Below are positions 36,301 to 45,215 of a DNA stretch of 64,000 nt, in pieces (the stretch's first letter is position 1; each line of letters begins with the position of its first letter). A program made the translations under genes and the position numbers. Origin of the DNA: Candidatus Poribacteria bacterium (GTDB lineage: Bacteria > Poribacteria > WGA-4E > WGA-3G). The stretch spans positions 1 through 64,000 of the forward strand of contig JAGFCB010000099.1 in the NCBI GenBank assembly GCA_022394775.1. The letters are read 5' to 3'. The notes below the pieces were generated by a model. The model was not told where the DNA came from and did no database searches. It was given only the letters and a program-made list of their open reading frames with translations.

Positions 36301-36929
36301 CTGAACCACCAGAGCTACCCGCTGATGTCAATGGTGATGGTGAAATCAACATCCAAGACCTTGTTTTGGTATCGTCCAGCCTTGGTCAGGTAGACGAAAC
36401 CGCTGCCGATGTCAACGGCGATGGTGAGGTCAATATCCAAGACCTTGTCGCCGTCGCAGCTGCTATCGGACAAGACACAGCCGCACCTGCCGCCCTCCGC
36501 CAACAAGCCACAGGACATCTGACAACCGCAGACGTGCAGCACTGGATCGAACTGGCACAACAGCTCGACCTTACGGCACCGAGAACACAACGCGGTCTCC
36601 TGTTCCTTCAATACCTTTTGGCGGCGCTCACGCCTCAAGAGACGATATTACTTGCGAACTATCCGAACCCGTTCAACCCGGAGACGTGGATACCCTATCA
36701 GTTGGCAAAACCTGCCGATGTTACACTGACCATCTATGATATCCAAGGGCGCGTCGTGCGGGATTTGAATTTAGGGCATCAGCGCGCAGGTGTCTATCAA
36801 GCTAAAAGCAGGGCAGCGTATTGGGATGGTAAAAATGCAGTCGGTGAACCTGTCGCAAGCGGCGTGTATTTTTATACACTCACCGCAGGCGATTTCAACG
36901 CTACACGGAAAATGTTAATACGCAAGTAG
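33360..36929 (+). CDS. Exported metzincin-like protease fused to WD40 propellers, dockerin and sorting domain
   Basis: 1189 residues with AAAAGGAG upstream and a signal peptide ending HVAFAQA. Residues about 30-340 form a metalloprotease-like domain with zinc motif HELGHVFGLVH (185-195) and a downstream Met (FLMSHG) that could be the Met-turn. At about 368 begins LPEGAKLRLGKG, the family signature before WD40 repeats (to about 980; many SPDGQ(K/I)LAS blades). Dockerin repeats are at about 989-1040 (DVNGDGEINIQDL, DVNGDGEVNIQDL). The C-terminal sorting domain starts at about 1099. It may cleave proteins at the cell surface; the substrate is unknown. Confidence 0.9.
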   Translation: MKTTLVFTLILFTLSLSILLPHVAFAQAQQDERPIVRLIYFRPSDRATHPDIDAKVDALIQDVQRFFADQMETHGFSRKTFLYKTHANGKAVVHHVTGRYTDAYYTGFAFGTGMWGEIDHLHRFSETKDIYLVLTDMSSETYPTFICGSEAGEACGVAVGVESANTSGHALVPIGRCFNIRVIAHELGHVFGLVHDFRNNAFLMSHGTNPNDQNQLSYCAAEWLDVHPAFNPGGIFRPSNTTVKLSASLASQGDAIHLRFEITDPDGLHQVQLIHNRGGDAADVLRDFKGLNGATNSIVEFISTETALVNSRSFQIQCVDINGSYLRDRYTGPTAAWSSQNDSAEFYLQHAKTGNVQQPQSFVDKMSLPEGAKLRLGKGALRDVTYSPDGTRLAVVSSIGIRIYDADTYQELSLLAGHQFDAGQAMFSPDGKMLVTGSNYFTNRLYLWDVETGSLLHTFNGPYNVNARAIYVAFDGQTLISAWKDDTLRFWDIGTGTLTHTVSIPNANHSAMTLIPNKRILAKADTQSDETSLYNIDTGARIRSLKGTSLKNKGVVSDGQILAVLGTKLTGGELVRKAKTASVDLWDVDTGNLIRTVDITQSDNIALSPDGQILAIGYGRTVELQDIDTGRVLQAFTLHNRRWYSGSIHIVKFSPDGQSIICGGVSDILTSWDVSTGDHLHTFPGYTSAITSLAFSPDGQKLASTSLDENIHLWDVNTGHLTRVLENSTQAMDIAFSPDGQILASPGAIGDIYFWDTETGQLSEVLRKHRIVVRSLAFSSDGQTLVSGDYSGAIAVWDVRTKTFRLGIVAHPGEIESVAFSPDGKTIASQMVYREGAPIRLWNAATGHLIQELDKVVSGISFSPVGNTLLLARGGPTPLWDGTDGHLTPRDTVQFDGWPEVAKFSPDGKTIATIEDGLGNEGSTIALWDVDTGNRLRTFAGHSSSASGYYSSLAFGPDGNTLASASWDGTILLWELAPSSAEPPELPADVNGDGEINIQDLVLVSSSLGQVDETAADVNGDGEVNIQDLVAVAAAIGQDTAAPAALRQQATGHLTTADVQHWIELAQQLDLTAPRTQRGLLFLQYLLAALTPQETILLANYPNPFNPETWIPYQLAKPADVTLTIYDIQGRVVRDLNLGHQRAGVYQAKSRAAYWDGKNAVGEPVASGVYFYTLTAGDFNATRKMLIRK

Positions 36930-36964
36930 GTTGACCATACTGTAAGGTATAAGGAGTTTTTTTA

Positions 36965-37660
36965 ATGTTTCCTTTTTCTATACTACCAAAAGATTCAAAA
37001 GCAAGTCCGAAGCGTGTTTCTGTGATACTGACGAGCCTTTTTCTTTTTCTCAGTTTCACCGCGAACGTTTTAGCAATCACCGCGCAGGAAGTCATGGAAA
37101 ATGCTTTAAACGTTTACGAGGATATTGATAATTACAAAGCAGTTGCCCAGACGTATGAAACGGATTCAATGGAGGCATCCGGGCGTATTTTTGAGGTCCA
37201 GCAGCCCATAATATCCTTTAATCTGTTTTTTCGGAAACCCAACGAACATGCCGTTGAACAGATCGGCAAATCACGCCACGGAATATTCCGTGTTGAGGTG
37301 TTAAGTACACTCGGACAATTGCGGGATATAACCTTGGAGCTGGAAGGAAGGGAACACCTGCTTGGACAGAATTGTTATGTATTGGCGTGTACCTCGCCAG
37401 AGGAGCCGGGAACCGTCATAAAACTTTGGATTTCTCCAAGGGATTGGACGGTTCAACAATTTACACTCATTATGAAGTCTTTGACGTTGACGAATACACA
37501 GTTTAAGTATCCACCGGGCGGAAATAGACGTGTCCGATTTCTCCCAATGGAAACGCGGAGTTTTTTTCCGCTCTCTAAAAAAGTGTTGATTAATCGTATT
37601 ACAAATTATCAAGTCAATACGAGTTTACCCTCAGAAATCTTTGAAAAAGCGAAAAAATGA
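36965..37660 (+). CDS. LolA-like exported protein
   Basis: 231 residues with ribosome site AAGGAG and a signal segment ending ANVLA at about residue 38. The mature part fits LolA/LolB-type outer-membrane lipoprotein carriers: AQEVMENALNVYEDIDNYKA, FRKPNEHAVEQIG, LISPRDWTV-like strands and FLPMETRSFFP. The fold binds lipids in an open barrel. It sits between two giant surface-protein genes with gaps of only 35 and 32 bp, so it is probably cotranscribed and may help deliver a lipidated or hydrophobic component. Confidence 0.7.
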   Translation: MFPFSILPKDSKASPKRVSVILTSLFLFLSFTANVLAITAQEVMENALNVYEDIDNYKAVAQTYETDSMEASGRIFEVQQPIISFNLFFRKPNEHAVEQIGKSRHGIFRVEVLSTLGQLRDITLELEGREHLLGQNCYVLACTSPEEPGTVIKLWISPRDWTVQQFTLIMKSLTLTNTQFKYPPGGNRRVRFLPMETRSFFPLSKKVLINRITNYQVNTSLPSEIFEKAKK

Positions 37661-37692
37661 GCACAATCCAGGTAATAAACGGAGGCTAAAGA

Positions 37693-40600
37693 ATGCGTAA
37701 TTTCAAAAAAATCACTTTCGGAATTTTCATACTACCTCTACTGTTGATTTTCCAGTCTATGAGTTACGCGGAAACGCTTACTAAATCCGTAACTTATCAT
37801 TATAAATTGGCACCATTTGGCGAAGGTGTTGATTGGGAAAAGTACCTACCAAGTGAGGACGCATCTCTCAGCGTTTACTTTGAGTTTCAGGTGGCACCGC
37901 CACAATTAGACGGAGAGATCAACGGAGCAATAACCTTTGATCCTGAAAATCAGACGCTTAGCGTGCAACCTAAACCTGTAACGAAAACGGATGAGCACGG
38001 GAACGAAGAAACGTTTGTCGGTAAGTTTAGCAGTAAAGGCGGTATAATAATTAGGGGAGATATAGTCCTTAATCTTGATTTTGACCTCCCTTTTTTTGTC
38101 GATAATATAGAAGAAATTAAAGACCACCGGATACCGATTTTTGGGAATGCCGCGTTAGAGTATGCCGATTTGATCCCGATAATTGGAAAGACAATGGCTA
38201 ATCTAAAAAATATTGATAAAGGCTGGGATGTGGAAGAACACTTTCAGTCTTTACTCCTTGAACCAGATGACGCTATTCAATTAGAGGTAGGGATACGAAA
38301 CCTTTTCTCAAAGAAAAAGAAGTATATAGGAAAAAATAAAAAAGATAAAGATACTTCGACCGAAAACGATTCTGACGACGATGAAGAAGCCTTGCTTGAG
38401 ATTTCTTTGGAAGACGCAATTCAGGCTGCAATAGCCGGTATAGGAACAGGAGGAACTGGCGGAACTGGAACACCAGCAGCAATTGTAATTGCAAAAAACG
38501 CAGCAGAGGGTATCGCGGAGGCTTTCGGGAACGCAAGGCTTAAGCTCACTATGGGGCTCATAAGTCCACTGGAATTTTCCGGTGCTGGTGTCTACTTAGA
38601 CAGCATGTTTGCTACGGGCGAAGGTCAGCCCGTTAAAGCGTGTGGTTTAGATCCAGAACTGGGGTATTACGGTTTAGATCCAAAAACGGAGCATTATTCG
38701 TTCTCCACAAACTATATCGGAAACCTCTCAATGGGACTTGATCTACTTTTTGGTTTGCACGCTTTTTTTCAATTTAACCCCCTCGGAATTACGTTGTGGG
38801 ATTATTCAAACGAAATTGCTGCGCAATCAATCCCCATTATTCGCGACAGAAATTTCGCTCTGAATTTTGAAACAGACCCTCCAATTACATTTCCGGTAGA
38901 TGTAGATAAGATCCTGGAATCAGATTCTGAATTCGCACGAGAGTTCCAGCGTTCACCACAATGGCACTTAACGGACGGTGCCAAAGCACGCCTCGGTGGC
39001 GGTGCCATAACTGCAATCGCGTACGCTCCAGATGGTTGTCAACTTGCCGTTGGCGGTAGTAACGGGTCTATCTCGTTATATAACAGCAATCTCGGCTCTG
39101 GTGAAAAGCGGGAATTCCTCTGGGCAAACGCGGTGGGGCCCTATGGTATCCAGAGTTTAAGTTTCAATCGGGATGGCACAATCCTCGCAAGTGGTGGGGC
39201 TGCTGTGATGTTATGGGATGTCGCGACGGGGTTAATAATAACCGAACTACCTCACGGTAATGATGTCCGGAGTGTGCATTTCAGTCCTGATGGCACAATC
39301 CTCGCAAGCGGCAGTGGAAAATCCGGCGTGAAGTTATGGGATGTCACTACCGGAACAGAAATCGCCACACTACCTCACGGTAATTGGCGTGTGCGTTTCA
39401 GTCCCGATGGCAAAACACTCGCTACCGCTGCCAATTCCAGCCGGGGCCGTCGCGGTAGCGTGAAGTTATGGAATATCGTCGATGGCACCCCAGGGCAAGA
39501 AATAACCTTACCCATGGGCGAGCACGCACTTTCTGTTACAGGTATCGCTTTTAGTCCGGACAGCACAATTCTCGCTACTGCCGACAATTACGATAATGGC
39601 GGTGACTTCCTTACTGGTGGCATCGGAGGCGGGAGAGTGAGGTTATGGGATGCCGACACCGGAACAGAAATAGCGACCTTGTTGCAGGACGAGGACTTCA
39701 GTGACACAGTCTTAAGCGTTGCTTTCAGTCCGGATGGCAAAACACTCGCTGCTGGCGGGAACAATTTGTATTTGTGGAATGTCGAGACGCGAACAGAAAT
39801 TGCCCGGCTGCCTATCGTTGGTGAACCCCTTCGGGATATCACTTTCACCCCAGATGGTACAACCCTCTCTGGTGTTATTGTTAATTCTTGGAGGATGCGT
39901 TCGTGGGGTGTCTATAGGACACCGGAAAAAGCGATCCTCACAGAAATAACTACCCTGGGACAGGCTAGAGGTCATACCAAGCGTGTGCGTTTCGGTCCGG
40001 ATAGCAAAACACTCGTAAGTTTCGATAACAAGGGTGCACGTTTGTGGGATACTGACACAGGAAAAGAAATTAGGACCCTATTTCACACCGAGAGTGAATC
40101 CCTGGCCGGGGATCTTGGTGATTTTAGTCCAGATGGCACAACATTCGCTCTTGTTTTCTCAACGAACTACCTGCATGACCGCAACCCAGAAATTGGCAAC
40201 TTGGAGTTATGGGATGCCGAGACGCGGACACGCAAAAGGACGTTAGGATCCCCCACGCTTCCTGTCGAAAGTGTAGCTTTCAGCAAGAATGGTAAAAGGA
40301 TCGCTGGTGGCAGAAGAGACGGGGTAGTCGTATGGGATGTTGAGACGGGGGAAGAAATCGCTACACTCCCATACGACCATCCTGTCCGTAGCGTTGCTCT
40401 CAGCCCGAATGGCAAAATACTTGCAGGCGGTGATAGCAACGGAATAGTGAAGTTGTGGGATGTTGAAACAGAGGAAGAAATCGCCACACTCCCGTTTAAA
40501 ACAGATGCTCGTTTTGGTGCCGCAAGTTTGAGTTTCGATCCAGATAACAAAATGCTTGCTGTTGGTGGTAGCCACAATTTCAACCGATCTTTGTCTTTGT

Positions 40601-42459
40601 GGGAGGCTGAGACAGGTAAGCACATAACTACGTTGGATACGTTGGAAGGGGATATAATTCTTAGTGTTGCTTTCAGCCCGGATGGTAAAACTCTCGCTAG
40701 CAGTAATAGAGACGGGGTTGTGGAGTTATGGGATGTCGCTACGGAGGCACACAAAACGACGTTCTGGGCCAGTCCCGAAATCCGTGAAGGTGTCCAGAGT
40801 GTGCATTTCAGTCCGGATGGAAAAACTCTCGCAACTGCAGCAGGACATGGAACCGTGCTGCTGTGGGATCTCACGCTTATCAACACAGGCACCGAAATCG
40901 CTACATTTACCTCAGATAGACAGTGGACCGAGGATGTTGATTTTAGTCCCGATAGCAAAACCCTCGCTACTGCTGGGGAGGGTGATGTGTATTTGTGGAA
41001 CATCGTCGATAAACTGACACTCGAAACCACAATACAGGGCGTCGGTGCTAAGCGTGTCCGTTTCAGTCCGGATGGTGAAACACTCGCAATTGGCGGGGGT
41101 GCCCTGAAGTTGTGGAACATCGCCACAAATACAGAAATCGCCACCCTGACCGGGCATACGCATGTGATTAACAGTGTTGCTTTTAGTCCACCAGACGGCA
41201 AAACCCTCGCAAGTGGCAGCAGCGACGGCACTGTCCGCTTGTGGGACGTTGACAGCCGAACCCTCAAAGCCACCCTGACAGGACATACGCATGTGATTAA
41301 CAGTGTTGCTTTTAGTCGGGATGGTAAAACTCTCGCAAGTGGCAGCGACGACGGCACTGTCCGCTTGTGGGATATCACCAGCGAAACAGAAATCGCTACG
41401 CTAACAGAAATCTCTACGTTTGTCGGATACGGTGAAAGGGTCTTTAGCGTTGCTTTTGGTCGGGATGGTAAAACCCTCGCAAGCGGCAGCGGCCTCAGCA
41501 CTGTCCGCTTGTGGGATGTTGCCAGTCGAACAGTCAAAGTTAGATTAAAGCATAATTATAGTGGTGCGCAGTACACCACTGTCCGGTTCAGTCCGGATGG
41601 CAAAACCCTGGCAAGTAGTCTGGAGCGGAATGTGGTTTTGTGGGATGTCACCACGGGTGCAGTCAAAGCAAACCTCACAGCGGATACGGCGACATGGCTC
41701 AGTATCTGTTTCAGTCCGGATGGTAAAATGCTTGCAAGCGGCGGGGTTGGCTATACAAGTGGCACGGGAGGCCATATAAAGTTGTGGGACATCACGTCCG
41801 CAGTGGGATCCACGACTGCACCACCGCTCCTCGTCGCTGATGTCAACGGCGATGGTGTGGTTAACATTGCAGACCTCGTCGCCATTAATAGCGCATTATT
41901 GACTGAAGCGAGTGGGAACAACGCTGATGTCAATCAAGACGGCATCATCAACATTGCCGATCTCATCTTGGTCGCAGCAGCAATAGCAACTTCCGAAGCG
42001 GCTGTAACGGCTGCACCTGCCGTTCTCGCAGATCAAGCCGCAGAGCAACTGACTCCGGCAGACGTGCAACGATGGCTCATACAAGCACACGCAGCGAAAC
42101 TCACGGCTGCGACTGCCAAACGCGGCATTCTGTTTTTAGAACACCTTTTGTCAGTGCTAACGCCTCAAAAAACCGCCCTGTTGCCGAATTATCCAAACCC
42201 ATTCAATCCGGAGACGTGGATTCCGTATCAGCTCTCCGAACCTGTGGATGTGACGCTGAAGATATACGACATCCAAGGGCACGTCGTCCGCGATTTGGAT
42301 TTAGGGCATCAGCGTGCGGGGATGTATCAGCATCGGAGTCGTGCGGCATATTGGGATGGCAAAAACGCAGTCGGTGAACCCGTCGCTAGCGGTGTGTATT
42401 TCTATATGCTCAAAGCAGGCACTTTCACCGCAACACGCAAGATGTTAATCCTGAAATAA
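37693..42459 (+). CDS. Giant exported WD40 protein with unique N-terminal domain, dockerin and sorting domain
   Basis: 1588 residues, ribosome site GGAGG and signal peptide ending MSYAE. Residues 30-420 are unrecognised: a beta-rich part, then an acidic/Lys segment (KKKKYIGKNKKDKDTSTEN) and a Gly-Thr run (GTGGTGGTGTP). WD40 repeats run from about 425 (LTDGAKARLGGG) to about 1365, probably two to three propellers. Several blades are nearly identical in DNA (HTHVINSVAFS occurs twice at 41154 and 41283), a sign of recent blade duplication. Dockerin repeats are at about 1382-1430 and the C-terminal sorting domain is at 1498-1588. Predicted surface scaffold. Confidence 0.88.
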   Translation: MRNFKKITFGIFILPLLLIFQSMSYAETLTKSVTYHYKLAPFGEGVDWEKYLPSEDASLSVYFEFQVAPPQLDGEINGAITFDPENQTLSVQPKPVTKTDEHGNEETFVGKFSSKGGIIIRGDIVLNLDFDLPFFVDNIEEIKDHRIPIFGNAALEYADLIPIIGKTMANLKNIDKGWDVEEHFQSLLLEPDDAIQLEVGIRNLFSKKKKYIGKNKKDKDTSTENDSDDDEEALLEISLEDAIQAAIAGIGTGGTGGTGTPAAIVIAKNAAEGIAEAFGNARLKLTMGLISPLEFSGAGVYLDSMFATGEGQPVKACGLDPELGYYGLDPKTEHYSFSTNYIGNLSMGLDLLFGLHAFFQFNPLGITLWDYSNEIAAQSIPIIRDRNFALNFETDPPITFPVDVDKILESDSEFAREFQRSPQWHLTDGAKARLGGGAITAIAYAPDGCQLAVGGSNGSISLYNSNLGSGEKREFLWANAVGPYGIQSLSFNRDGTILASGGAAVMLWDVATGLIITELPHGNDVRSVHFSPDGTILASGSGKSGVKLWDVTTGTEIATLPHGNWRVRFSPDGKTLATAANSSRGRRGSVKLWNIVDGTPGQEITLPMGEHALSVTGIAFSPDSTILATADNYDNGGDFLTGGIGGGRVRLWDADTGTEIATLLQDEDFSDTVLSVAFSPDGKTLAAGGNNLYLWNVETRTEIARLPIVGEPLRDITFTPDGTTLSGVIVNSWRMRSWGVYRTPEKAILTEITTLGQARGHTKRVRFGPDSKTLVSFDNKGARLWDTDTGKEIRTLFHTESESLAGDLGDFSPDGTTFALVFSTNYLHDRNPEIGNLELWDAETRTRKRTLGSPTLPVESVAFSKNGKRIAGGRRDGVVVWDVETGEEIATLPYDHPVRSVALSPNGKILAGGDSNGIVKLWDVETEEEIATLPFKTDARFGAASLSFDPDNKMLAVGGSHNFNRSLSLWEAETGKHITTLDTLEGDIILSVAFSPDGKTLASSNRDGVVELWDVATEAHKTTFWASPEIREGVQSVHFSPDGKTLATAAGHGTVLLWDLTLINTGTEIATFTSDRQWTEDVDFSPDSKTLATAGEGDVYLWNIVDKLTLETTIQGVGAKRVRFSPDGETLAIGGGALKLWNIATNTEIATLTGHTHVINSVAFSPPDGKTLASGSSDGTVRLWDVDSRTLKATLTGHTHVINSVAFSRDGKTLASGSDDGTVRLWDITSETEIATLTEISTFVGYGERVFSVAFGRDGKTLASGSGLSTVRLWDVASRTVKVRLKHNYSGAQYTTVRFSPDGKTLASSLERNVVLWDVTTGAVKANLTADTATWLSICFSPDGKMLASGGVGYTSGTGGHIKLWDITSAVGSTTAPPLLVADVNGDGVVNIADLVAINSALLTEASGNNADVNQDGIINIADLILVAAAIATSEAAVTAAPAVLADQAAEQLTPADVQRWLIQAHAAKLTAATAKRGILFLEHLLSVLTPQKTALLPNYPNPFNPETWIPYQLSEPVDVTLKIYDIQGHVVRDLDLGHQRAGMYQHRSRAAYWDGKNAVGEPVASGVYFYMLKAGTFTATRKMLILK

Positions 42460-42530
42460 GGAACAATAGGTTTTACACAACCGCGCCATTTAACCCGGAA
42501 CATTTCAAACATTTCAAGGAGTATCGACGC

Positions 42531-45143
42531 ATGAAAAAGAGACGCGTCCTTTCACTATTCAGTCTATTGTTGGTTTCGTTACTTTTTTCACCCCATACGT
42601 TCTCACAAGAGACACCGGAGACAGTTGTACGTGTCGCGCCGCGTCCGTTGTCTGATAACGACTCACACCTCAAAGTAGATATTGTTATTGAAAATGGGCA
42701 AGCCGTTACGGGATATCAAGTCATGCTGCAGTATGACAGTGATTATATTGAATATGTTGGTATTGATCATGGGAACTATTTGCAGGGCAAGGTGTTTTTC
42801 GGAGACGCTCAAATTAGAGATACCGATCCTAACGATGCGTTTAAGGCGATACTTTTCACTGCTATCGCTTTCCCAAACCGAAGCGAAGGTGATGGTGTTC
42901 TGGCGACACTTACGTTTAAGACGATAATCGACGAATCCTCTGATCTTACCTTACTTGACGTAACGCGTCTGTCTCATGATGTGGTCGATAATACGGTCAC
43001 TGTATCGTCTCCACAGCTTAAAAATTCAAGAACACATGTTGCAATATTGTCACGACAACTGAGCAACCCTCCTGTGATGGAAGTTGTTCAGGCGACTTAT
43101 TCTCATGAAGGTGTTTTTCTATTTCTTGAGGATCCTGAACCGATTACCACACTCGAAGAGATGGTTGAAGGCAGAGAGTCGGACGACCTGCGCTACGATC
43201 TTGATGGAGATAGAAAAATCACAGAGACTGACCTCGCATGGATGCGTTTTGCGTTGAGGTTAGATGTCAATGATGATGAAAAAATCAATACGCAAGACCT
43301 AAATGCTGTCAAGGTAGTTTTCAATAAAACAGGCATCCGGCCAGAGGATGTCAATGGTGATGGGGTTGTGGACTTTGATGATGTCGCCTTATTACTTGAT
43401 GCGAAACATGCAGTTGAAAACTTGTTACTACAATCGATAAAGTCTCCTATGAAGGAAGTTGCTCAGGCGACTTATTCTACTGAAGGTGATTTTATATTTC
43501 ATATTATACCCCAGGATCCTGAACCGATTGTCACACTCGAAGAGATGGTGGAAGGCAGAAAGCTGGACGACCTGCGCTACGATCTTGATAGGGATGAAGA
43601 CATCACAACGACTGACCTTGCATGGATGATTTTTGCGTTGAGGTTAGATGTCAATAATGATAAAAAAATCAATACGCAAGACCTAAATGCTGTCAAGGCA
43701 GCTTTGGGTGAAACAGGCAGCCTGCAAGAGGATATCAATGGTGATGGGGTTGTGAACAGTGACGATATGTCCATCGTCCGTGATGTGCTACAGTACCGCC
43801 CTGTTGTGCATGTGATTTGGTATCATCCTAATGATGTGGCACCCTATGACAAGGATAGTGGATGGAAGGTAAATACAGATACTATGCCGGCGATATTGAA
43901 GGATGTAGAAAATTTTTATAATCATCAGTTAGGTCATTCCGCCTCTCTCCATAACACTTATGTCATCAATACCGCTTTGCATGTTATAGCGTCCGAACAT
44001 AAGCATGCAGAATTGGTTGAGTTCGTTGACACGCAACTTTTAGATTTAGAGGTATTCTATGACATAACAGACAAATGGGAAGCAATGGGTCAAACGGACA
44101 TGAAACACACCCGGGACATTTATCTTGTTGTCGTTCAATCAGACGCAAGAAGAGTTGAAGGCGGTGCTAGGGGAATGGCAACCAATATGTTGGATTGTTG
44201 TCCTACCAACTTATATCGATTCTCCATCGTAAGTACAGGGAATTTCGGGTACGGCATTCGCTCTTGGGAGTGGTTTGAGGACGAGAGTAAGCCGCCGGAC
44301 GTGATAGCACAGATTATCGCACATGAACTCGGACACAACTTTGGGCTAGCCCACACATTTAAGAAAAATTACATCATGGGATATTGTCGCGCAGACAAAT
44401 TGGACGACAACGACTTTACGAATTCCCAAAAGGCGTGGCTAAGGCTTCACCCTGCTTTTAACTATCCCATGATCCGGGGGAAACAAGACGCAGTGTTTTC
44501 TTTTTTTAATCATAATGCAAATGACCAGACCTTAGAAATAAAAGTAACAACTCAGAACGGCCACGCAAATGATAGTGTCAGTCAATTTATTGTTCAAGAT
44601 CCGCCAAAAGCCAGCTTCGGCTCGGAATGTCCGATTGGGAAGGGAGAGAGTGTGGTAATGTGGCAAGGCACGAAGACAGAGCAGATTTCTTATGCCGACT
44701 GGATAGGCAACACAGCAGACACCACAATTGTCAGCATATCAACGATTGATGCACATGGATATATCTCAATGTGGTCTGGCACACTCCAAAATCTAATCGA
44801 CCAAGCAGGGACAGCTGCTCCCGCACCTCTCCACGTCTCCTTACTCCCGGAACAGACGGGGCTTTTACCGAACTACCCAAACCCGTTCAACCCAGAGACC
44901 TGGATACCGTATCAGTTGGCAACCCCTGCGGATGTTTCACTGACGATCTATGACATCCAAGGTGGCGTTGTACGGGATTTGGATTTAGGGCATCAGCGCG
45001 CAGGGATGTATCACAGCCGAGCGCGAGCGGCGTTCTGGGACGGCAGAAACGCTGTCGGTGAACCCGTCGCAAGCGGCGTGTATTTCTACACATTAACCAC
45101 TGGCGATTTCAACGCTACACGGAAAATGTTAATCCGCAAGTAA
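42531..45143 (+). CDS. Exported cohesin + dockerin + metzincin protein with sorting domain
   Basis: 870 residues, ribosome site AAGGAG and signal peptide ending PHTFSQ. Residues about 30-165 resemble a cohesin: LKVDIVIENGQAVTGYQVML, YDSDYIEYVGI, GVLATLTFKTI. Then come two tandemly duplicated blocks (about 183-290 and 306-415), each with EF-hand/dockerin loops (DLRYDLDGDRKITETDLAWM, DVNGDGVVDFDD). A second protease-like domain follows with zinc motif HELGHNFGLAH (598-608), and the sorting domain starts at about 780. It is the only cohesin-like protein seen in the window and stands among four dockerin proteins, which makes it their likely docking partner. Confidence 0.85.
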   Translation: MKKRRVLSLFSLLLVSLLFSPHTFSQETPETVVRVAPRPLSDNDSHLKVDIVIENGQAVTGYQVMLQYDSDYIEYVGIDHGNYLQGKVFFGDAQIRDTDPNDAFKAILFTAIAFPNRSEGDGVLATLTFKTIIDESSDLTLLDVTRLSHDVVDNTVTVSSPQLKNSRTHVAILSRQLSNPPVMEVVQATYSHEGVFLFLEDPEPITTLEEMVEGRESDDLRYDLDGDRKITETDLAWMRFALRLDVNDDEKINTQDLNAVKVVFNKTGIRPEDVNGDGVVDFDDVALLLDAKHAVENLLLQSIKSPMKEVAQATYSTEGDFIFHIIPQDPEPIVTLEEMVEGRKLDDLRYDLDRDEDITTTDLAWMIFALRLDVNNDKKINTQDLNAVKAALGETGSLQEDINGDGVVNSDDMSIVRDVLQYRPVVHVIWYHPNDVAPYDKDSGWKVNTDTMPAILKDVENFYNHQLGHSASLHNTYVINTALHVIASEHKHAELVEFVDTQLLDLEVFYDITDKWEAMGQTDMKHTRDIYLVVVQSDARRVEGGARGMATNMLDCCPTNLYRFSIVSTGNFGYGIRSWEWFEDESKPPDVIAQIIAHELGHNFGLAHTFKKNYIMGYCRADKLDDNDFTNSQKAWLRLHPAFNYPMIRGKQDAVFSFFNHNANDQTLEIKVTTQNGHANDSVSQFIVQDPPKASFGSECPIGKGESVVMWQGTKTEQISYADWIGNTADTTIVSISTIDAHGYISMWSGTLQNLIDQAGTAAPAPLHVSLLPEQTGLLPNYPNPFNPETWIPYQLATPADVSLTIYDIQGGVVRDLDLGHQRAGMYHSRARAAFWDGRNAVGEPVASGVYFYTLTTGDFNATRKMLIRK

Positions 45144-45161
45144 GAATAGTCCTCTAAGTCC

Positions 45162-45190
45162 GTTAGATGCGTTTTCTAACCGCACCTAAC
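45162..45190. repeat. REP-like palindrome between surface-protein genes
   Basis: GTTAGaTGCG...CGCAcCTAAC, an imperfect stem of the same family as 27506-27533 and 33308-33335, in the 72-bp gap before the last WD40 gene. Confidence 0.5.
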
Positions 45191-45215
45191 CTATTCCGAA
45201 AAGGAACGGTTTATT

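Noticed and set aside
41147..41370. Spaced near-identical DNA repeats, considered as a CRISPR-like array
   Set aside because: The repeats encode consecutive WD40 blades in frame (GHTHVINSVAFS); spacing and content are coding.
40167..41537. Long minus-strand open frame of 456 codons
   Set aside because: Lies wholly inside the WD40 giant gene and is a by-product of its repeated codons (repeated VLPSGLKATL strings mirror SPDGKTLAS blades). No ribosome site or family.
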